Shown in pieces: positions 25,300-33,874 of a stretch of 64,000 nt of DNA. The stretch is from the NCBI GenBank assembly GCA_964627535.1, contig CAZVJW010000011.1, forward strand, positions 23,796-87,795. The letters run 5' to 3'. This DNA comes from UBA1447 sp964627535. GTDB taxonomy: Bacteria > Bacillota > Clostridia > Oscillospirales > Acutalibacteraceae. A program made the position numbers and the translations under genes. Below the pieces are notes generated by a model, which saw only the letters and a list, made by a program, of their open reading frames with translations, did no database searches and was not told where the DNA came from. The stretch's first letter is position 1; every line of letters starts with the position of its first letter.

Positions 25300-26316
25300 A
25301 TGGAAAACACAACAAAGACCCCTGAAAAGAAGCAAAGAGTACTAAGTCTTATCCAGCCCACAGCCGTTCCGCACATCGGCAACTATCTCGGCGCTCTGAA
25401 AAATTGGAAACAAATGTCGCAGGAATATGACTGCGTTTACGGCGTTTGCGATTTGCACGCACTGACGGTGCGTCCGGAGCCGGCGCTGCTGCGCAAGCAA
25501 ACGATTGAAGGGTTCGCGCTTTTGCTTGCTATTGGTCTGGACCCGAATGAAACCGTGGTTTGCGTTCAAAGCCGAATTAACACCCACGCCCAACTTGCGT
25601 GGATACTGAATTGCTATACACAATTCGGCGATGCTTCGCGCATGACTCAGTTTAAAGAAAAATCATTGAAACATGCCGATAACGTCAATGTCGGCTTGTT
25701 CACATATCCAACATTGATGGCAGCAGATATTTTAATCTATCAGGCGGATTTTGTGCCAATCGGCGAAGACCAAAAGCAGCACCTTGAGCTTTGCCGCGAT
25801 ATTGCTGAGCGGTTCAACGGGCTTTATGGTAAAACCTTCACCGTGCCGGAGCCGTTTATCGGTAAAGTCGGCGCAAGGGTTATGTCCCTGCAGGAGCCGG
25901 ATAAAAAGATGTCAAAATCGGATAAAAATCCAAAAGCCTCCGTTTCCATGCTTGACGAGCCGGATGTTATTATGAAAAAATTCAAAAGCGCTGTGACGGA
26001 TTCCGATGCACTTGTACAATATGCGGAAGGAAAAGACGGCATAAACAACCTCATGTCCATCTATTCCTGCTGCACCGGTCTTGGGTTTGAAGCGATTGAA
26101 GCAGAGTTTGCCGGCAAAGGCTATGGGGACTTCAAGGTTGCGGTTGCTGAGGCGGTCATTGAAGAACTTCGGCCTTTCCAACAAAAGTATAAGGCACTTA
26201 TCGGAGATACGGCGTATTTGAACGCATGCATCGACAAGGGGACCGAAACCGCGACACGGATTTCCCAGCGGACACTGGACAAGGTGATGAAAAAAGTCGG
26301 ATTGTTGATGAAATAA
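25300..26316 (+). CDS. trpS: Tryptophanyl-tRNA synthetase
   Basis: A 338-residue class I synthetase for Trp. It has the HIGH equivalent PHIGNYLGALKNW, the tryptophan-binding YPTLMAADILIYQADFVPIG, EDQKQHLELCRDIA and KMSKS in KKMSKSDKNP. The length is typical. CGGAGGA precedes the ATG by about 10 bases. No T-box is seen upstream, only the palindromic element. A terminator at 26324 ends the gene. Confidence 0.96.
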   Translation: MENTTKTPEKKQRVLSLIQPTAVPHIGNYLGALKNWKQMSQEYDCVYGVCDLHALTVRPEPALLRKQTIEGFALLLAIGLDPNETVVCVQSRINTHAQLAWILNCYTQFGDASRMTQFKEKSLKHADNVNVGLFTYPTLMAADILIYQADFVPIGEDQKQHLELCRDIAERFNGLYGKTFTVPEPFIGKVGARVMSLQEPDKKMSKSDKNPKASVSMLDEPDVIMKKFKSAVTDSDALVQYAEGKDGINNLMSIYSCCTGLGFEAIEAEFAGKGYGDFKVAVAEAVIEELRPFQQKYKALIGDTAYLNACIDKGTETATRISQRTLDKVMKKVGLLMK

Positions 26317-26323
26317 CACGAAT

Positions 26324-26353
26324 AAACGCCGTTTTCGAACGGCGTTTTATTTA
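26324..26353 (+). terminator. Rho-independent terminator after trpS
   Basis: Stem AACGCCGTT/AACGGCGTT with a TTCG tetraloop followed by TTTATTT. Confidence 0.85.
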
Positions 26354-26375
26354 AACTGCTGAAATAAGTTGAAAA

Positions 26376-26418
26376 TGCATAAAAACTCAAAATAATGCTT
26401 GATTATTTGCATAAACAG
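26376..26418 (+). promoter_or_regulatory. Candidate ArgR half-sites upstream of argG
   Basis: TGCATAAA occurs twice, at 26376-26383 and 26408-26415, 32 bp apart (three helical turns). Each resembles half of an ARG box (TGAATWWWWATTCA type) and the second overlaps the promoter spacer. This would fit arginine-dependent repression, but the match is loose. Confidence 0.35.
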
Positions 26419-26426
26419 TGTATAAT
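26399..26426 (+). promoter_or_regulatory. Predicted promoter for the arginine operon
   Basis: TTGATT at 26399-26404 and a perfect TATAAT at 26421-26426 with 16-bp spacing, 43 bp before argG. No other clear promoter is seen in the operon. Confidence 0.6.
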
Positions 26427-26468
26427 GGCGTATATTATTTATTTTTGTGATTTTGGGAGGATTTAATA

Positions 26469-27689
26469 ATGAAAAAGATTAAAAAAGTTGTTTTAGCATA
26501 TTCGGGAGGATTGGATACCTCGATCATTATACCGTGGCTGAAAGAAAACTATGATAACTGTGAAGTTATCGCAGTTTCCGGTGATGTCGGGCAGGGTACG
26601 GAGCTGGAAGGCCTTGAAGAAAAAGCGATTAAAACCGGCGCTTCCAAGCTTTATATCGAAGATTTAAAGAAAGAGTTTGTTGAAGATTATATTTTCCCCA
26701 CCCTGAAGGCCGGCGCGGTTTACGAAAAGGATTACCTTTTAGGCACATCCTTTGCCCGCCCGATCATCGCGAAAAGAGTCGTTGAAATCGCGAAGGCGGA
26801 AGGCGCCGACGCCATATGCCACGGATGCACCGGCAAAGGCAACGACCAGGTAAGGTTTGAACTGACCATAAAAGCTTTCGCACCGGAAATGGAAATCATC
26901 GCCCCGTGGCGCATTTGGGATATCAAGTCCCGCGATGAAGAGATTGATTACGCCGAGGCAAGGAATATCCCGCTTAAAATCAACCGTGAAACCAACTATT
27001 CCAAGGATAAGAACCTTTGGCATCTTTCGCACGAGGGCTTGGATTTAGAAAGCCCCGCGAATGAGCCGCAATACAGCAAACCCGGCTTTTTGGAACTCTG
27101 CGTTGCACCCGAGCAGGCGCCGGATGAACCGACTTATGTGACAGTTTCTTTTGACAACGGCGTTCCGGTTGCTGTTGACGGCGAAAAACTCGGTCCGGTT
27201 GAGCTTGTTTACAAGCTGAACGAAATCGGCGGAAAAAACGCCATCGGCCTTGCGGATTTGGTGGAGAACAGGCTTGTGGGCATGAAGTCCAGAGGAGTAT
27301 ATGAAAATCCGGGTGGGGCAATTCTTTACAGAGCACACCAGGTGCTTGAAACAATTACATTGGACAGAGATACCCAGCACTACAAGGAAATAATAGCCCT
27401 TCGTTATGCCGAGCTTGTTTATTTCGGGCAATGGTTTACCCCGCTCAGAACTGCTCTTGACGCCTTTGTCAACAAAACGCAGGAGACAGTTACAGGTGAT
27501 GTACGCTTAAAATTGTACAAAGGCAGCATGATAAATGCCGGTGTTACCTCCCCCTATTCGCTTTACAGCGAAGCGTTCGCAACATTTGACCAGGATGAAG
27601 TTTATAACCAGAAGGATGCCGCGGGCTTTATCAACCTATTTGGCTTGCCGATTAAAGTTAAAGCAATTTTGGACGAAGAGAGAAAATAA
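26469..27689 (+). CDS. argG: Argininosuccinate synthase
   Basis: Joins citrulline and aspartate using ATP, the seventh arginine biosynthetic step. The 406-residue length is usual. It has the PP-loop AYSGGLDTSIIIPWL (residues about 9-23), HGCTGKGNDQVRFEL, the citrulline-binding RNIPLKINRETNYS, and LWHLSHEGLDLESP. First gene of argGHCJBDF, with a GGAGG ribosome site. This gene order puts the last two steps first and is common in Clostridia. Confidence 0.97.
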   Translation: MKKIKKVVLAYSGGLDTSIIIPWLKENYDNCEVIAVSGDVGQGTELEGLEEKAIKTGASKLYIEDLKKEFVEDYIFPTLKAGAVYEKDYLLGTSFARPIIAKRVVEIAKAEGADAICHGCTGKGNDQVRFELTIKAFAPEMEIIAPWRIWDIKSRDEEIDYAEARNIPLKINRETNYSKDKNLWHLSHEGLDLESPANEPQYSKPGFLELCVAPEQAPDEPTYVTVSFDNGVPVAVDGEKLGPVELVYKLNEIGGKNAIGLADLVENRLVGMKSRGVYENPGGAILYRAHQVLETITLDRDTQHYKEIIALRYAELVYFGQWFTPLRTALDAFVNKTQETVTGDVRLKLYKGSMINAGVTSPYSLYSEAFATFDQDEVYNQKDAAGFINLFGLPIKVKAILDEERK

Positions 27690-27691
27690 AA

Positions 27692-27716
27692 TGTAGGGCG
27701 GGGGCTTGCTCCCGCC
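27692..27716. repeat. Solitary hairpin resembling one arm of the 25-bp-arm palindromes
   Basis: TGTAGGGCGGGGGC followed by TT and GCTCCCGCC folds into a strong GC hairpin in the 51-bp argG-argH gap. It shares the TGTAGGG start with the arms at 6886 and 25187 but has a different stem and no second arm. It could slow or attenuate transcription into argH; there is no T-run. Confidence 0.55.
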
Positions 27717-27740
27717 GTTGGGAAACGAAGAAGGTAGAAT

Positions 27741-29048
27741 ATGAATCTTTGGGCAGGGCGCTTCTCTAAAGAAGCCGACAAAAAAACGAATGACTTTAAC
27801 TCCTCCATAGCGACCGACAGCCGGCTGTTCGCGGAGGATATCGACGGCAGCATTGCCCACGCTCAGATGCTGGGTAAGCAGGGGATCATCAGCGCTGCCA
27901 ACTGCGAAAAAATCACCTTGGAACTTGAAAAAATCAAGGCGGAGATTATCGCCGGCGGGCTTCAGATAGATGCGGATGCCGAAGATATCCATACTTTTAT
28001 CGAAGCAACCCTGACCGCCCGGATTGGCGACGCGGGCAAGCGACTGCATACCGCCCGCAGCAGGAACGACCAGGTTGCTTTGGATATTAAAATGTACCTC
28101 AAAAAAGAATGCGATGCTATAGGCTTGCAGGTTGATGAACTTATTAGCGTACTCCAAAAAAAGGCAAAGGAATATTCAAATGTTGTTATGCCCGGATACA
28201 CGCACCTTCAGCGCGCCCAACCGATCACCTTCGGCTATCATCTTTCGGCTTATGTTGAAATGTTCAAAAGAGATATCCATAGACTGTCAGACGCGAAACG
28301 CCGCATGAATGTGTCGCCTCTCGGCAGCGGCGCGCTCGCGGGGACTACTTACCCCATAGACAGGCAGATGACAGCCGAGGCCTTAGGGTTTTCATCCTTT
28401 ACAAAAAACACACTGGACGGCGTTGCGGACAGGGACTTTTGCCTTGAGCTTGCAAGCGATTGTTCCATACTGATGGTCCATCTTTCCCGCTTTTGCGAGG
28501 AGATTATACTGTGGTGTTCCTGGGAATTCAAGTTTATTGAATTGGACGATGCTTTTTCAACCGGCTCAAGCATTATGCCGCAAAAAAAGAACCCCGATAT
28601 TGCCGAATTGGTAAGAGGCAAAGCCGGCAGAGTTTTTGGCGATCTGATGGGATTATTAACCGTTATGAAAGGCTTGCCGCTTGCATACAATAAAGATATG
28701 CAGGAGGACAAAGACGCGATATTTGATGCGATTGATACCGTAAAACTTTGCTTAACCGCTTTTATACCGATGATTGACACCATGAAGGCACTGCCGGAAA
28801 ACATGTTAAAAGCGGCGTCCGGCGGGTTTATCAACGCCACCGACTGCGCCGATTATCTTGTTTCAAAAGGCCTGGCTTTCAGGGATGCTTATAAAGCAAC
28901 CGGCGAACTGGTTGCGCTGTGCCTTGAAAAGGGCGTAACGCTGGAAACCTTGCCGCTGGAAGATTATAAAAATGTTTGTGAGCTTTTTGATGACGGCGTT
29001 TATAGGGCGATTGATCTTGATAACTGCGTCAAAAGACGGGGAATGTAA
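27741..29048 (+). CDS. argH: Argininosuccinate lyase
   Basis: Cleaves argininosuccinate to arginine and fumarate. It has the fumarase/ASL superfamily signature SSIMPQKKNPDIAE (residues about 272-285), TARSRNDQVALD and YTHLQRAQP with the catalytic His. At 435 residues it is about 20-25 shorter than most ArgH, ending near VKRRGM, so the C-terminal end is slightly truncated relative to the family. It begins with MNLWAGRF, typical. The first 11-bp-repeat array begins 5 bp after its stop codon. Confidence 0.95.
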   Translation: MNLWAGRFSKEADKKTNDFNSSIATDSRLFAEDIDGSIAHAQMLGKQGIISAANCEKITLELEKIKAEIIAGGLQIDADAEDIHTFIEATLTARIGDAGKRLHTARSRNDQVALDIKMYLKKECDAIGLQVDELISVLQKKAKEYSNVVMPGYTHLQRAQPITFGYHLSAYVEMFKRDIHRLSDAKRRMNVSPLGSGALAGTTYPIDRQMTAEALGFSSFTKNTLDGVADRDFCLELASDCSILMVHLSRFCEEIILWCSWEFKFIELDDAFSTGSSIMPQKKNPDIAELVRGKAGRVFGDLMGLLTVMKGLPLAYNKDMQEDKDAIFDAIDTVKLCLTAFIPMIDTMKALPENMLKAASGGFINATDCADYLVSKGLAFRDAYKATGELVALCLEKGVTLETLPLEDYKNVCELFDDGVYRAIDLDNCVKRRGM

Positions 29049-29052
29049 ACAA

Positions 29053-29151
29053 TAGTTAGACAGTTGTTGGACGATAGTTGAACAATAGAAGGACAGTAGG
29101 AGAACGATTGTACCGCCACTGTCTAACAACCGTACCACAATCGTCGAACCA
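29053..29151 (+). repeat. Inverted 11-bp repeat array in the argH-argC gap
   Basis: From 29053 to 29107 five contiguous 11-bp units follow each other in exact phase (examples: TAGTTAGACAG at 29053, TAGTTGAACAA at 29075). From 29119 to 29151 three more units appear on the opposite strand in exact phase (example CTGTCTAACAA at 29119, the complement of the first unit with one change). Central spacer about 11 bp. It fills most of the 122-bp argH-argC gap. No ORF or known motif fits. Confidence 0.82.
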
Positions 29152-29170
29152 AAAAATGGATGTGAAATAA

Positions 29171-30217
29171 ATGGAGAATTCAAAGATAAAAGTAGGAATC
29201 ATCGGCGCCACGGGTTATGCGGGCGTTGAGCTTGTCCGCATCCTGTTAACCCATCCTCAAGCTGAAATCGCGGCGCTCGGTTCGGTTAGCTTCGAGGGCA
29301 AAACGCTTGGCGAAGTGTATCCGTCGATGCAGGGGCTCTGCGATATCGCTTGCGTTTCGAGCGATGAAGTGATTGAAAAAAGCGAAGTAATATTCGCCTG
29401 TGTCGCGCACGGACTTTCCCAGGATTTCGCGGCAAAGTGCTTTGCAAAGGGTGTCGCGTTTATCGACTTAGGCGCCGATTTCCGGTTGGAAGACGAAGCG
29501 GATTACGGGGAATGGTACGGCGGCACTTATACCGATAAAGAATTGCACAGCAAAGCGGTTTACGCTTTGCCCGAGCTTTTCAGGGACAAAATAAAAACCA
29601 GCAGAATTTTAGCCAATCCGGGCTGCTACCCGACAAGCATCGCGCTCGGGCTTTACCCCGCGCTGAAGGCAGGAATGGTTGAAAAAATCGGAATTGTTAT
29701 CGACTCGAAATCCGGTGTAACCGGAGCAGGCAGAGCGCCCTCCGAAACCACCCATTTCCCCGCCTGCAATGAAGCCTTTTCTCCGTACAAAATTGCTTCC
29801 CACCGCCACACACCGGAAATCGAACAGTCATTATCCGACGCGGCGTGTGAGAAAATCACCGTCCTTTTTGTGCCTCATTTATTGCCGGTTAACCGGGGTA
29901 TTATTTCAACAATTTATGCGAAACTGCGAAGCGGGATTTCGATGGAGCAAATCCGCGAGGTGTATGAGAACTTCTATAAGGACGAACCTTTTATCCGCCT
30001 GAAAAAAGCCGGGGAAGTCGCGAACCTGAGGGATGTTAAATACAGCAATTTCTGCGATATTTCTTTGCATATTGACAGCCGTACCGGTACTATTATCATC
30101 GTTTCGGCCATAGACAACATGGTGAAAGGCGCGGCCGGTCAGGCGGTGCAGAACATGAACATCATTTTCGATTTGCCGGAAACAACGGGGCTGAATTTTA
30201 TTCCGCCGGCATTTTAG
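29171..30217 (+). CDS. argC: N-acetyl-gamma-glutamyl-phosphate reductase
   Basis: NADPH-dependent reductase making N-acetylglutamate semialdehyde from the phosphate. The Rossmann motif GIIGATGYAGVELVR is at residues about 9-23, the catalytic Cys is in ILANPGCYPTSI, and the conserved HRHTPEIEQ and VPHLLPVNRGI follow. 348 residues, usual. It is separated from argH by the 11-bp-repeat array and overlaps nothing. Confidence 0.96.
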   Translation: MENSKIKVGIIGATGYAGVELVRILLTHPQAEIAALGSVSFEGKTLGEVYPSMQGLCDIACVSSDEVIEKSEVIFACVAHGLSQDFAAKCFAKGVAFIDLGADFRLEDEADYGEWYGGTYTDKELHSKAVYALPELFRDKIKTSRILANPGCYPTSIALGLYPALKAGMVEKIGIVIDSKSGVTGAGRAPSETTHFPACNEAFSPYKIASHRHTPEIEQSLSDAACEKITVLFVPHLLPVNRGIISTIYAKLRSGISMEQIREVYENFYKDEPFIRLKKAGEVANLRDVKYSNFCDISLHIDSRTGTIIIVSAIDNMVKGAAGQAVQNMNIIFDLPETTGLNFIPPAF

Positions 30218-30230
30218 TTGGGAGATAAAT

Positions 30231-31472
30231 ATGAAAAAAACACAAGAAGAACTGAAATTTAAATTTGTTGACGGCGGCGTATGCGCACCGAAGGGCTTCC
30301 TTGCCAACGGAATCCATTGCGGCATCCGCAGAAATAAATCGAAGAGGGACCTTGCGTTGATTTATTCCGAAACGGATTGCACTGCCGCGGCCGTTTATAC
30401 GCAAAATCTTGTTTTCGGAGCGCCTATCACCGTAACAAAAGAAAGCCTCGCGAACGGTCACGCCCGCGCGGTTATTTGCAACAGCGGCATTGCCAACACC
30501 TGCAACGCCGATGGTTTGGAAAAAGCGAGAGCAATGCGCAATATCGCAGCTGACGGTTTGAAAATCTCCGCGGACGATATTATTATCGCGTCAACCGGTG
30601 TCATCGGCCTTCCGATTAACCTGGAACCCATAGCGAAAGGAATGGTCGGCCTGGCAGCCGGGTTAACGGCGAACGGTTCGGATTTTGCGGCGCAGGCTAT
30701 TATGACGACCGACACCCGCAAAAAGGAATATGCGGTTGAATTTAACATCGGCGAAAAAATTTGCAGAATCGGAGCGATCGCCAAGGGCTCCGGCATGATA
30801 TGCCCCAATATGGCGACAATGCTTTGTTTTATAACCTCGGATACCGCAATAAGTGAACCAATGCTCAAAACCGCTTTGGAAGCGGCTGTTTCGAAGAGCT
30901 TTAATATGCTCAGCATTGATGGCGACACCTCCACAAACGATATGGCAAGCGTCATGGCAAACGGGCAGGCCTGCAACGAACCGGTTGAAACCGCGGACGC
31001 TGAATATGAAATGTTCAAAGCAGCGCTCACGGAGCTTTGCGTCAAGGTTGCCAGGGAAATGGCAAGGGACGGCGAAGGCGCGACAAAGCTGATAGAATGT
31101 GCTATAAAAGGCGCAACCGATGAAAACGCGGCAAGAGCGATGGCGAAAAGTGTCATGAACTCCTCGCTTGTTAAGACCGCTATGTTCGGCGCTGATGCAA
31201 ACTGGGGCAGAATTATCTGCGCAATGGGCTATGCGGGCGTTTGGCTTGATGTCAACAGCGTAGGAATTTCTTTCCGATCGGGTAAAGGTAAAATTGAAGT
31301 TTGCAGAAACGGGGCGGCTTTGGACTTTTCCGAGAAAAAGGCGAAGGAAGTTTTAGGCGAAGACGAAATTATTATTGAAGTAACGTTAAAAGACGGCGAG
31401 GGAACCGCTTGCGCTTTCGGCTGCGATTTCAGCTACGATTATGTGAAGATAAACGGGGATTATAGGACATAG
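30231..31472 (+). CDS. argJ: Bifunctional glutamate N-acetyltransferase/amino-acid acetyltransferase
   Basis: Ornithine acetyltransferase that recycles the acetyl group from N-acetylornithine to glutamate, producing ornithine. The self-cleavage site is CPNMATMLCF, with the nucleophile Thr at about residue 189. Family motifs DTSTNDMASVMANG and ANWGRIICAMGYAG are present. Length 413, normal for ArgJ. It starts 13 bp after argC with a GGGAG site. The TAG stop at 31470 is also the first three bases of an 11-bp unit. No separate argA or argE is seen, consistent with the cyclic pathway. Confidence 0.95.
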   Translation: MKKTQEELKFKFVDGGVCAPKGFLANGIHCGIRRNKSKRDLALIYSETDCTAAAVYTQNLVFGAPITVTKESLANGHARAVICNSGIANTCNADGLEKARAMRNIAADGLKISADDIIIASTGVIGLPINLEPIAKGMVGLAAGLTANGSDFAAQAIMTTDTRKKEYAVEFNIGEKICRIGAIAKGSGMICPNMATMLCFITSDTAISEPMLKTALEAAVSKSFNMLSIDGDTSTNDMASVMANGQACNEPVETADAEYEMFKAALTELCVKVAREMARDGEGATKLIECAIKGATDENAARAMAKSVMNSSLVKTAMFGADANWGRIICAMGYAGVWLDVNSVGISFRSGKGKIEVCRNGAALDFSEKKAKEVLGEDEIIIEVTLKDGEGTACAFGCDFSYDYVKINGDYRT

Positions 31473-31504
31473 AGAAGAAGTCATACTTTTCCACTTCTTC
31501 TCAA
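31470..31504 (+). repeat. Minimal inverted 11-bp unit pair in the argJ-argB gap
   Basis: TAGAGAAGAAG at 31470-31480 and CTTCTTCTCAA at 31494-31504 are inverted around a 13-base spacer, giving a 10-bp hairpin. The left unit includes the argJ stop codon. It looks like the smallest form of the array at 29053, 33572 and 57609. Confidence 0.7.
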
Positions 31505-31526
31505 TAAATAACAGGGGGTTTGAACA

Positions 31527-32381
31527 ATGAATATATCCGATTTTGACAAGGCGGAAATCCTGGTGCAGGCGCTGCCTTATATTCAGGAATACTACAATAA
31601 GATTGTCGTTATCAAATACGGCGGCAACGCCATGATATCCGAGGAATTGAGAGACACGATGATGACAGATATCGTGCTGCTTTCATTGGTCGGCATCAAG
31701 GTCGTCCTGGTTCACGGCGGCGGTCCCGAGATTACGAAGATGCTCGAAAAAATCGGCAAGGAGAGCCGGTTTGTGAACGGACTGCGCTACACGGACGAGG
31801 AAACCGCCGAGGTGGTCCAGATGGTGCTTGCCGGCAAAATCAACAAGGATCTGGTTCAGCTTTTAAGCAAGAGAGGCGGCAAGGCACTTGGTATTTGCGG
31901 GCTTGACGCGGGGCTTATCAAAGCTGTTAAAAAAACAGACGGCGGGGATTTAGGCCTTGTCGGCGAGATTGACAGCATGGATGTTACCGTTATAAACGAT
32001 ATTCTTGAGAAGGGGTATATTCCCGTTGTTTCCGCAATCGGTGCCGGGGACGGTGTTGTTTATAATATCAATGCGGACGCCGCCGCGGCAAGAATTGCCT
32101 CGGAGCTTCACGCGCAGAAACTGCTGCTTTTAACCGATGTGCGCGGGCTCCTGCGTGACAAGGACGATGAGAGCACGCTTATCCCGGAAGTAAAAGTCAG
32201 CGATGTGCCGGCGCTTAGAAACAAGGGCATCATTTCCGGCGGTATGATTCCGAAAATTGACTGCTGCGTAGAAGCTGTCCGGCGGGGAGTAAAACGCACA
32301 ACCATTATTGACGGAAGAGTAGCGCACGCGATCTTAATCGAAATGCTTTCCGATGAAGGCGTCGGGACGATGTTTATTTAA
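31527..32381 (+). CDS. argB: Acetylglutamate kinase
   Basis: Phosphorylates N-acetylglutamate, the committed step. It has KYGGNAM at about residue 25, VLVHGGGPEI and the amino-acid kinase fold (residues about 20-280). Length 284 is usual. It carries the short N-terminal helix of arginine-sensitive kinases (EILVQALPYIQEYYNKIVV), so feedback inhibition by arginine is likely. GGGGG precedes the ATG by 9 bases. Confidence 0.96.
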   Translation: MNISDFDKAEILVQALPYIQEYYNKIVVIKYGGNAMISEELRDTMMTDIVLLSLVGIKVVLVHGGGPEITKMLEKIGKESRFVNGLRYTDEETAEVVQMVLAGKINKDLVQLLSKRGGKALGICGLDAGLIKAVKKTDGGDLGLVGEIDSMDVTVINDILEKGYIPVVSAIGAGDGVVYNINADAAAARIASELHAQKLLLLTDVRGLLRDKDDESTLIPEVKVSDVPALRNKGIISGGMIPKIDCCVEAVRRGVKRTTIIDGRVAHAILIEMLSDEGVGTMFI

Positions 32382-32402
32382 AAAAATTATGTTGGTGAAG
32401 AT

Positions 32403-33593
32403 ATGAATTTTGATGAAATAAAACAAACCGCGCAGGAAAATTTCATGCCGACCTATGCCCGTTTCAACACGGCCATTGTCAGCGGAAACGGCGCGACACT
32501 GCTTGATACGGATGGCAAAGAAATCATCGATTTTACAGCCGGCATCGGTGTTAATTCCCTTGGCTACGGACACAAGGGCTGGGTTGAAGCGGTAAGCACT
32601 CAGGCGGGAAAACTGCAGCACATTTCCAACCTATATTATAATGAAACGCAGACTGTTCTTGCGGGGGAGCTTTGCAGGCGTTCGGGTTTTGCAAAAGTTT
32701 TTCTTGCTAACTCAGGCGCGGAAGCAAATGAGTGCGCCATTAAGCTTGCGAGAAAATACAGCTTTGACAAATACGGCGAGGGCAGGGGAACTGTTCTGTC
32801 ACTCGAAAATTCTTTTCATGGCAGAACCATGGCGACCATCACCGCAACCGGGCAGAAGGAATACCATAAGTTCTTTCATCCGTTTCCGGAAGGATACAGT
32901 TATACACCCGCGAACGATATTGAAGCACTGGACGTTGCACTTGACCCAAGCGTTTGCGCGCTGTTTATAGAGATTATTCAGGGTGAGGGCGGAGTTTTGC
33001 CGGTAGACCGGGGATTTATCGAAGCGGCAAGAACGCTTTGCACCGAGCGGGATATATTGCTTATAGACGATGAAGTGCAAACAGGAGTCGGCAGAACAGG
33101 CAAACTTTACGCATGGGAAAATGTCGGCCTAAAACCGGATATACTAACCTCTGCGAAAGGTTTGGGTAACGGCCTGCCAATAGGCGCCTGCCTTTGTGTT
33201 GAAGAACTCGGCAATGTAATGGCTGCGGGAACGCACGGTTCGACTTTCGGGGGTAACCCAATCGTGTGCGCCGGCGCATCAGAGGTTCTGCGATGCCTTG
33301 ACGAAGCCATGTTTACCGAGATTACCGCGAAGGGCGAATATTTCAGACAGAAACTGCGAACCATTGAAGATGTCGACAGTGTGCGCGGAATGGGGCTTAT
33401 GATCGGCGTGAAACTGAAAAGTAAAGTCGCCAAAGAAGTTGCCGCGAAATGCGTTGAAAACGGACTGCTTATTTTAACCGCGAAGGATTATTTGCGCTTG
33501 CTGCCGCCGCTGGTTATCACCTATGATGAAATTGATAAAGGGCTGGCAATACTGAGCGCAGTATTGCGCGATAGAGAAGAAGTGGAGAAGTGA
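32403..33593 (+). CDS. argD: Acetylornithine aminotransferase
   Basis: PLP enzyme converting N-acetylglutamate semialdehyde to N-acetylornithine. It has AKVFLANSGAEANECAIKLAR, SFHGRTMATITATGQ, LIDDEVQTGVGRTG and the PLP lysine in LTSAKGLGNGLP. Length 396, typical. It starts 21 bp after argB. The last codons and the TGA (33591-33593) lie within the first two 11-bp units of the array that follows, so the C-terminus REEVEK may have been set by the repeat. Confidence 0.95.
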   Translation: MNFDEIKQTAQENFMPTYARFNTAIVSGNGATLLDTDGKEIIDFTAGIGVNSLGYGHKGWVEAVSTQAGKLQHISNLYYNETQTVLAGELCRRSGFAKVFLANSGAEANECAIKLARKYSFDKYGEGRGTVLSLENSFHGRTMATITATGQKEYHKFFHPFPEGYSYTPANDIEALDVALDPSVCALFIEIIQGEGGVLPVDRGFIEAARTLCTERDILLIDDEVQTGVGRTGKLYAWENVGLKPDILTSAKGLGNGLPIGACLCVEELGNVMAAGTHGSTFGGNPIVCAGASEVLRCLDEAMFTEITAKGEYFRQKLRTIEDVDSVRGMGLMIGVKLKSKVAKEVAAKCVENGLLILTAKDYLRLLPPLVITYDEIDKGLAILSAVLRDREEVEK

Positions 33594-33846
33594 CTGCGTC
33601 ACGAAAAGCAGTGGGGAAGCATAGTAACAGATAATCACCCGTCAGGCAAAGCCTGCCACCCTCCTTGAAAAGGAGGGCATACAAAGGCTCCTTTTTCAAA
33701 GGAGCTGTCGCCCTTAACTAATCCCAAAAATTTTGTAATTAAAATAAGTAAGGGATTAGTTTTGGCGACTGAGGATTTCGTTCTCCAACTACTTCTCAAC
33801 TATTGCTCAACCATCGTTCAACTATTACTCAACAACTGTTCAAACA
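33572..33846 (+). repeat. Inverted 11-bp repeat array in the argD-argF gap
   Basis: The left arm starts at 33572 (TAGAGAAGAAG) within the argD 3' end and runs to about 33630 in drifting phase. The right arm, 33781-33846, is six contiguous units on the other strand in perfect 11-bp phase (for example CTTCTCAACTA at 33792, TCGTTCAACTA at 33814). Between the arms sits another palindromic element (33631-33778). The left arm shares CGAAAAGCAGTGGGGAAGCA with the complement of the infB array (there CGAAAAGCAGTAGAGAAGCA). It occupies the whole 281-bp gap. Confidence 0.8.
33631..33778. repeat. Palindromic element nested inside the argD-argF repeat array
   Basis: It contains hairpins CAGGCAAAGCCTG, CCCTCCTTGAAAAGGAGGG, and CTCCTTTTTCAAAGGAG, plus ACTAATCCC...GGGATTAGT. 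The outer ends are loosely inverted (AATCACCCGTCAGGC against AAATCCTCAGTCGCC on the other strand). It resembles intergenic elements common in Bacillota genomes (general familiarity, not searched). No ORF. Confidence 0.65.
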
Positions 33847-33874
33847 ATAAATACCAAGAGAGGGGCAAAACACC

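Noticed and set aside
33781..33846. CRISPR-like repeat array
   Set aside because: Units are 11 bp, degenerate, contiguous without spacers and inverted on the other side. No cas genes occur in the window.
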